A stretch of 21,894 nt of DNA from a virus, in IMG/VR virus record IMGVR_UViG_3300000101_000041, positions 9,084-30,977 of that record. The stretch is one strand, 5' to 3'. Below, piece after piece: positions 17,276 to 21,894 of the stretch; the first letter of the stretch is position 1; every line of letters starts with the position of its first letter. The translations under genes and the position numbers were made by a program. The notes under the pieces were generated by a model. It had not been told where the DNA came from. It did no database searches and saw only the letters and a program-made list of their open reading frames with translations.

Positions 17276-20200
17276 ATGAGTATAACAAAGAAGTTTTCGC
17301 AGTTAGATAGAATCCAGACACTGGATGCTACGGATATATTCGCAGTAACTGATGTCGATCAAACTAAGTCGATGAAGATTCAGACTGACGATCTCTCTAA
17401 TGTGATTCTGTCTGATGCAAATCTTACATCAAAAGCAGAAACTATAAAGAACAAGCTGAATGCATTTCAGTCTGGAGTAGGTAATGGTCTTCAGGCTCAG
17501 AAACTTTGGGATGATGGTCAATATAGAGACTCAACTTACTTTAGAAATTATAATAATCTAAATGGTAAGCCGGATATTATTACTGATCTTGGTCAGCTTG
17601 AGAATAGCCCAGAATATATAAAATATGATAATGCATCAGAGTCCATACTTGTTTCTGGCGCAGGCGCAACCAGCAGAACAATGACAACAGATTTCCTTAG
17701 AGAAGGAAATACTAACGAGTATTATACAAACGATAAGGTGATCACTCAACTTACTCAAAGCTTTGGAGCATTGTTTAATAGTTATAGCGATACATTTGAT
17801 GGCGGTGGAGTAGGCGATAGTTTGATGGATGTCTCTGGGACATTCTTAAATGTTACTACTAACCAGTCTTCTACTATTCGTGTACCAGATCCAGATAGCA
17901 CATTAGCACTTAGCTTTCAGCCTGGACAAATTTTAAGACTATATGGTGCAAATCTAACAGACAGTAATATAACTACTGCACCCACAGCAGGCAATCTCGG
18001 AGTCACTGTAAGTACCGGATTTACTTCTGGCACAGGCACAAATAGTAAAAACTTCTCATACAAGATATGCTTCTATAATTTAAAGACTGGAGAGATTACG
18101 CCAGCCTCGCCAGCACAAAGCGTTAATGTCTATAATGCAGGTAATGTGGTATTCGATGCATCGTCTACATCATTCAATACTGATAAGTTTATAGCACTTT
18201 CTATTAGCGGATACGCTGTTGGTAACGATCCTCAAGGCGTATTAATCTATAGGGCGATAGCACCCGGTGGTGTAGCACCTTCAACAGATTATAAATTGAT
18301 TGCTGTTCTAGGTGATAAAGAGTTACCGAACTGGAAAGATTATCACACATTCGATTACACTAGCTGGTCTGGAAAAAACTCTATTGATAATAGCTATTCT
18401 TCAATAACGCATTTCCCACTAACTGCCCCATCTACTGCACAGAGAGGGTGGACTGATGTAACAATATCGACTATTACTCAGAATGTTTCTTCTTTTGATA
18501 TTGGATTAACAACATCATCTTTTGTAAATACATCTGATGCTGTTCAGTTGGCACATAATGATACTAGTCTAATCACTGCGGCAATTTCTTCTAAGTCTAC
18601 ATCGGGTAGAAGAAGCTTATCTCTTAATGCTAAAACATATAACGCTACTCACATTAGTGTGCCAGATGACTTTGGTTTAGTTGGAACAGCTAACATTACA
18701 AAAATTAAAAAACTGCCTTGGAGTGGTTATAATGGGGCAAATGCTGATAACAGTCTAGTCAAATCGACCCAACCAACTAATGCACAGAATATTTCATTTG
18801 TTGGAGTGGACTTTGATGGAAACCTATTGAATCAATATTTACTCAACGATGATTCTGATCCATCATTGAACTTTTTAGTTGATTTGGGTTCTAATCCAAC
18901 TTCTATTATATTAGATAGGACAAGATTTAAAAACCAAGTTGGTGCGGGCATATACGCAACAAGTCCCAATCAGTTCAAGATGACTGCGAGTGAAGTTGTT
19001 AACAGTGGAGTCACAGATAGATTTACATTCTCTCCCTTAGTAATTGATAATGGTAGTTCGACAATTATTACAGGAAACAGATTCGAAAACTTTACTGATA
19101 ATATAGATGCGTCTATCACATCAGAGGGTGCTATTGCAAATAATATTATTAAAGCTTGTGGATCTGGCCTGTTTGTATATGGGTCAACATTCTTAGTATC
19201 CTCTCCTAATGTTCTTATGGGTGCGGCTAATGAGTTCTTATCTAGTCCAGACATATTGAATAGTGAATACGACTCAATAAACATATATCTAGAGCAACTA
19301 GGAGATACTGCACCATACAGCAGTGATGTATTAGTATATCAAGAAAATGGAGCGGCATTTGATCTTGCATATACAAGCACTGGCTTCTCTAGTAGTATAG
19401 TGTATAGACTAAATCTTGTTCAACAGTTGAGTGACGGATCTACTCAGAAATATGGAACATTTGTTGGGCCAGGCGCAACTGGGATTGATGGAAATGCTCA
19501 CAACACATTTGTTGTTGGTAAAAGATATGTAATTGTAGAGCCCGGTGATGTTACTTGGACTACTCATGGAGCGATTAATAGTAACGCAGGCACTGAGTTT
19601 ACATATAGTGGTATTGTTACGCCTAGCGGTTCGACCGGATTTTGTACACCTAGTGAGTTTGTGGGATATGGAAATGGTACTAACACACCTATTACATTCA
19701 CTGACGTTCCTGCATCTGAACCACATATCACTAGAAATAAAGGACAGTTCCAGTTCCAGATATCAGATCCAGACTACACTAAAATTAGGACTGGTATATA
19801 TTCTCCTGCTAGTCTACAGTCTCTTTATGCCGCAAACACCAAAACAAGTGTGAGCGATGCTACTAAGATACACCCATTCGGATCATCTCATGTTGGTTTG
19901 GCTTGGTCAGCTAGTTACAGATATGATGCTAAAGTTGCTTCTATAACTGGTTCTGGATCTTGGGCTACTAGTGGTAGTTACGGTGCCTCGACAACTGATC
20001 CTGTGTATACAGTTAACACTACAGTGTCGATTTCTACTCCACTTTCGGTTGGACAATTCGTTAGAATATATGAACACACCAGTTTTGCGCTTCACGCAGA
20101 TCCAAATTCAGGTCTTGCAGAAATTGTTGCTATTGGTCTTGGTGGAACAACGCTCAGTCTGAAATATTGGGGCTCAGGTGACGGCGCTACTGCCGCAAGT

Positions 20201-20302
20201 GTCGATGGTGCTACTGGAGCAGGGTGTACCAGAGGAACTGAAAATACAGGAACAATAAATATAGTAGACGACTTTGTGATGGCACAAGGGCTTATTAAAT
20301 AG
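17276..20302 (+). CDS. Tail fibre/tailspike with predicted right-handed beta-helix
   Basis: This 1008-residue protein begins with a fibre attachment module (FSQLDRIQTLDATDIFAVTD, then QTKSMKIQTDDLSNVI; residues 7-43). A shaft segment LQAQKLWDDGQYRDSTYFRN (near 73-92) resembles fibre units seen in marine phages. Residues 105-500 are beta-rich. Residues 505-650 show short repeated beta-strands with Asn and Gly turns (NISFVGVDFDGNLLNQ, SSTIITGNRFENFTDNI, AIANNIIKACGSGLFVYG), as in pectate-lyase-like right-handed beta-helices. No catalytic residues could be assigned, so this may be a binder or a sugar-cleaving spike. A small domain shared with two upstream proteins lies at 743-792. AAGGATAA supports the start. 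It probably recognises a surface sugar of the host. Confidence 0.75.
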   Translation: MSITKKFSQLDRIQTLDATDIFAVTDVDQTKSMKIQTDDLSNVILSDANLTSKAETIKNKLNAFQSGVGNGLQAQKLWDDGQYRDSTYFRNYNNLNGKPDIITDLGQLENSPEYIKYDNASESILVSGAGATSRTMTTDFLREGNTNEYYTNDKVITQLTQSFGALFNSYSDTFDGGGVGDSLMDVSGTFLNVTTNQSSTIRVPDPDSTLALSFQPGQILRLYGANLTDSNITTAPTAGNLGVTVSTGFTSGTGTNSKNFSYKICFYNLKTGEITPASPAQSVNVYNAGNVVFDASSTSFNTDKFIALSISGYAVGNDPQGVLIYRAIAPGGVAPSTDYKLIAVLGDKELPNWKDYHTFDYTSWSGKNSIDNSYSSITHFPLTAPSTAQRGWTDVTISTITQNVSSFDIGLTTSSFVNTSDAVQLAHNDTSLITAAISSKSTSGRRSLSLNAKTYNATHISVPDDFGLVGTANITKIKKLPWSGYNGANADNSLVKSTQPTNAQNISFVGVDFDGNLLNQYLLNDDSDPSLNFLVDLGSNPTSIILDRTRFKNQVGAGIYATSPNQFKMTASEVVNSGVTDRFTFSPLVIDNGSSTIITGNRFENFTDNIDASITSEGAIANNIIKACGSGLFVYGSTFLVSSPNVLMGAANEFLSSPDILNSEYDSINIYLEQLGDTAPYSSDVLVYQENGAAFDLAYTSTGFSSSIVYRLNLVQQLSDGSTQKYGTFVGPGATGIDGNAHNTFVVGKRYVIVEPGDVTWTTHGAINSNAGTEFTYSGIVTPSGSTGFCTPSEFVGYGNGTNTPITFTDVPASEPHITRNKGQFQFQISDPDYTKIRTGIYSPASLQSLYAANTKTSVSDATKIHPFGSSHVGLAWSASYRYDAKVASITGSGSWATSGSYGASTTDPVYTVNTTVSISTPLSVGQFVRIYEHTSFALHADPNSGLAEIVAIGLGGTTLSLKYWGSGDGATAASVDGATGAGCTRGTENTGTINIVDDFVMAQGLIK
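19502..19651 (+). repeat. Copy 3 of the shared small domain (in the beta-helix fibre)
   Basis: Residues 743-792 begin NTFVVGKRYVIVEPGDVTWT and continue through GTEFTYSGIV to SGSTGFCTP. This is the most diverged copy: it keeps GxxYxI, the W, GxxF and the glycine/serine-rich end, but is shorter around the W. Confidence 0.55.
20254..20261 (+). promoter_or_regulatory. Possible late promoter-like box (AATAAATA)
   Basis: AATAAATA (7 of 8 bases of TATAAATA) lies within the end of the beta-helix fibre gene, 50 bases before the ATG at 20312. The position suits a late promoter, but a one-mismatch hit is expected by chance in AT-rich DNA. Confidence 0.2.
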
Positions 20303-20311
20303 GAAAAAGAA

Positions 20312-21894
20312 ATGTCAAGTATTACAAATGTAAACCAAAACACATCAGTAGTAAACGTAGGTAGGACGACTCCTGTATCACCAGGCGCCCAAAACGCTGA
20401 CAAGTCTATACCAGTAGTAATGGCTTCGGATCAGACTCCTATTCCTGTTGTTGAGCAGAATAAGGTTCAGTCTGAAGTAGCACTATCGCTTCTAGGTATT
20501 CCAAGAGCAGAAGTTGCACTAGGTATCTTTGCTGACGTAAATACTTATGACGTTAACCCGTCAGAATGGTCAATGCAGCCTGCGTTCCATATTCCAGGCG
20601 ATGGTGTACAGCATCTCCCTACAGAAGCCGGTGCGCTCGTAGAGGCATCTCGAAACAAGACAGCGGTATTGACATCTAAGCGTTTCTTCAGATATCAGCC
20701 AGGTCGTGTATCTGCCGCCACTTTCGGTGTTAAGAGTTCTGTATCTATTGCAAACTTTGCACAGAATCCTGCCATTCGCAAGTTTGGTATCTATGATAAG
20801 TATGATGGCTACTACTGGGAAACTAGAAATAACGCTCAAGGTGATAACTTTGGTGTAGTTCGTAGAACGCAATCTCTTCCAAATGCTCCACTAAGCACAT
20901 ATGGTATAGGAGGCGCTACTGCCGCTACTACGCCACTTAGAGGCGATGGTGCCGCACCCGGTAACGTAACAACTACTCAGCTAGACGACTATAGAATAGT
21001 TGGTTTAGGTGCAAGCGAAAAGTCATCTGAAGATGCTGGTCTAGCTGTTGCGGATAGAAAGATTTTAACTGATAATAGATTTGCTATTATTGATGCAGTA
21101 CTTGCGAGTGCAATAGGAACTTATGGTACACCTGCTTCTGGTCAAACCATTGTAGGATCAACTGCAACTACAACTGGTAGCGGATATTATGCTGACTTTG
21201 TGGCAGCCTATAACGCTGTGAACGGTATCTCCGGCTTTACTGTGGATCAAATAAAAGCTAAGTGTAAACGAGATCTAGACTACTGGATAGATAACTATCT
21301 TCTCGATTTAAAGCACGGTGGTGATGCACACACAAAGATCAATACAACTAACTTTGCGCTGTCTGGTGGTACTGATTTTGATTATGACACTGGTAATAAC
21401 AATGTAAGAGTTGGTGTATTCCCTGCTCAACCAACAGTATTTGAAACGCCAGTACACCAAGCGTTTAAGACTTACATAGATGCTAATAGTATTTCATTAA
21501 GCACTCAGGCCGAAACTGACCTTAAAAGTTTAATCGATATCACAATAGCTTCTTACAATGGAACTGTATTTACGCCAGCAACTATTACATCGGGCGTAAA
21601 CTATGGAACTAAGGATAAGTTAGAAACTTTCTTTGACGTTAAGAAACAGTTCTGGTCATACTATGTAACTACTAAAAGTATTGTTGTGGATGTTATTGCC
21701 GATGCAGGTGCCAGTAATATTAACTACACTGTCCCGACTGGTGTCGGTCTAAGCGCCGCATTTACTGAGACAGAACTTAAATATAAATGTCAGCGTGATG
21801 TTGGGTATGTCATTGATGGATATAAGAATGATATTCTAGCAGATGCTAACGCAGAAACTGTATATAATGCAAGTATGTTCACTAGGGGTACAGG
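20312..21894 (+). CDS. Large virion structural protein, probable tail fibre component (3' end cut off)
   Basis: The frame opens with ATG at 20312, nine bases after the fibre stop, with AGGAA close upstream, and stays open to the window end (527 codons). It begins SSITNVNQNTSVVNVGRTTP and continues with KVQSEVALSLLGIPRAEVAL (52-71), GIFADVNTYDVNPSEW (72-87), RFFRYQPGRVSAATFGVK and RKFGIYDKYDGYYWETRN. From memory these blocks are typical of large virion proteins of T4-like marine phages. Two 28-residue units with a CxRD core (314-341 and 489-516) repeat about 175 residues apart. The function is not established; its place after the fibres suggests a fibre or fibre-anchor role. The full length cannot be given. 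Confidence 0.8.
   Translation, partial: MSSITNVNQNTSVVNVGRTTPVSPGAQNADKSIPVVMASDQTPIPVVEQNKVQSEVALSLLGIPRAEVALGIFADVNTYDVNPSEWSMQPAFHIPGDGVQHLPTEAGALVEASRNKTAVLTSKRFFRYQPGRVSAATFGVKSSVSIANFAQNPAIRKFGIYDKYDGYYWETRNNAQGDNFGVVRRTQSLPNAPLSTYGIGGATAATTPLRGDGAAPGNVTTTQLDDYRIVGLGASEKSSEDAGLAVADRKILTDNRFAIIDAVLASAIGTYGTPASGQTIVGSTATTTGSGYYADFVAAYNAVNGISGFTVDQIKAKCKRDLDYWIDNYLLDLKHGGDAHTKINTTNFALSGGTDFDYDTGNNNVRVGVFPAQPTVFETPVHQAFKTYIDANSISLSTQAETDLKSLIDITIASYNGTVFTPATITSGVNYGTKDKLETFFDVKKQFWSYYVTTKSIVVDVIADAGASNINYTVPTGVGLSAAFTETELKYKCQRDVGYVIDGYKNDILADANAETVYNASMFTRGT
21251..21334 (+). repeat. Internal protein repeat unit 1 (CxRDxxYxIDxY)
   Basis: Residues 314-341 of the truncated virion protein include KAKCKRDLDYWIDNYLLDL. 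Twelve of 28 residues are identical to unit 2 at 21776-21859, with no gap needed. The Cys, Arg-Asp, Tyr and Ile-Asp positions are kept. Such units recur in large marine phage fibre proteins. Confidence 0.65.
21776..21859 (+). repeat. Internal protein repeat unit 2 (CxRDxxYxIDxY)
   Basis: Residues 489-516 include KYKCQRDVGYVIDGYKNDI. It pairs with unit 1 at 21251-21334, starting 525 bases later, which implies a repeat domain of about 175 residues that may continue beyond the window. Confidence 0.65.

Noticed and set aside
19545-19853. 102-codon open frame on the + strand inside the beta-helix fibre gene
   Set aside because: It is out of frame with a gene of clear fibre character, has no ribosome-binding site of note and reads as a leucine-rich shadow.
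21782-21789. TATAAATG, a near match to the late promoter box
   Set aside because: It is formed by coding sequence of the CxRD repeat unit (Y-K-C codons) and no gene start is visible after it in the window.
1-21894. Defence, CRISPR, tRNA, integrase or insertion sequence content
   Set aside because: I looked for direct repeat arrays, tRNA-like cloverleaf segments, recombinase motifs and terminal inverted repeats and saw none; the whole window is accounted for by phage structural genes.

Overview
The window is a stretch of late, structural genes from a tailed, contractile-tail (myovirus) phage of the T4-like type. All eleven genes lie on the + strand and are packed with gaps of 0 to 30 bases or with short start/stop overlaps. 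The DNA is AT-rich. The gene content (gp25- and gp6-like wedge proteins, a DUF4815-type giant protein, a YHYH-domain protein, collar-type and beta-helix fibres) resembles marine T4-like phages of cyanobacteria or SAR11-type bacteria. That host range is inferred from protein resemblance recalled from memory; nothing in the window names the host.

Layout. Bases 1-1410 encode a protein with a basic helical N-terminal half and an M15-type peptidase domain, probably a tail-tip or baseplate peptidoglycan hydrolase. A perfect T4-type late promoter box (TATAAATA, 1413-1420) then precedes the baseplate wedge block: gp25-like (1441-1848), gp6-like (1853-3613), gp7-like (3617-6886), a YHYH-domain protein (6886-7722) and gp8-like (7741-9756). 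Next comes an 1846-residue DUF4815-type structural protein (9775-15315), then a 62-residue coiled-coil protein (15315-15503). The last part is fibres: a tail-collar/gp12-like fibre (15500-17254), a beta-helix fibre or tailspike (17276-20302), and the first 527 codons of another large virion protein (20312 to the window end, cut off).

How they work together. The gp25/gp6/gp7/gp8-like proteins are expected to build the baseplate wedges around the tail hub. The M15 protein would open the cell wall locally during injection. The giant DUF4815 protein and the three fibre-like proteins would form the periphery of the baseplate and bind the host surface.

Most notable: one small domain of about 50-60 residues recurs in three different virion proteins (gp8-like, DUF4815 protein and beta-helix fibre). 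A dockerin/EF-hand-like calcium loop sits inside the gp7-like protein. The gp7-like protein looks like the C-terminal part of T4 gp7 split by an insert of about 700 residues. A YHYH-family protein with YRYR at the name-giving motif sits between the gp7 and gp8 homologues. The tiny coiled-coil gene has eight perfectly spaced heptad positions. I saw no tRNA, CRISPR array, insertion sequence, integrase or rho-independent terminator, and no stretch longer than 30 bases without a gene.
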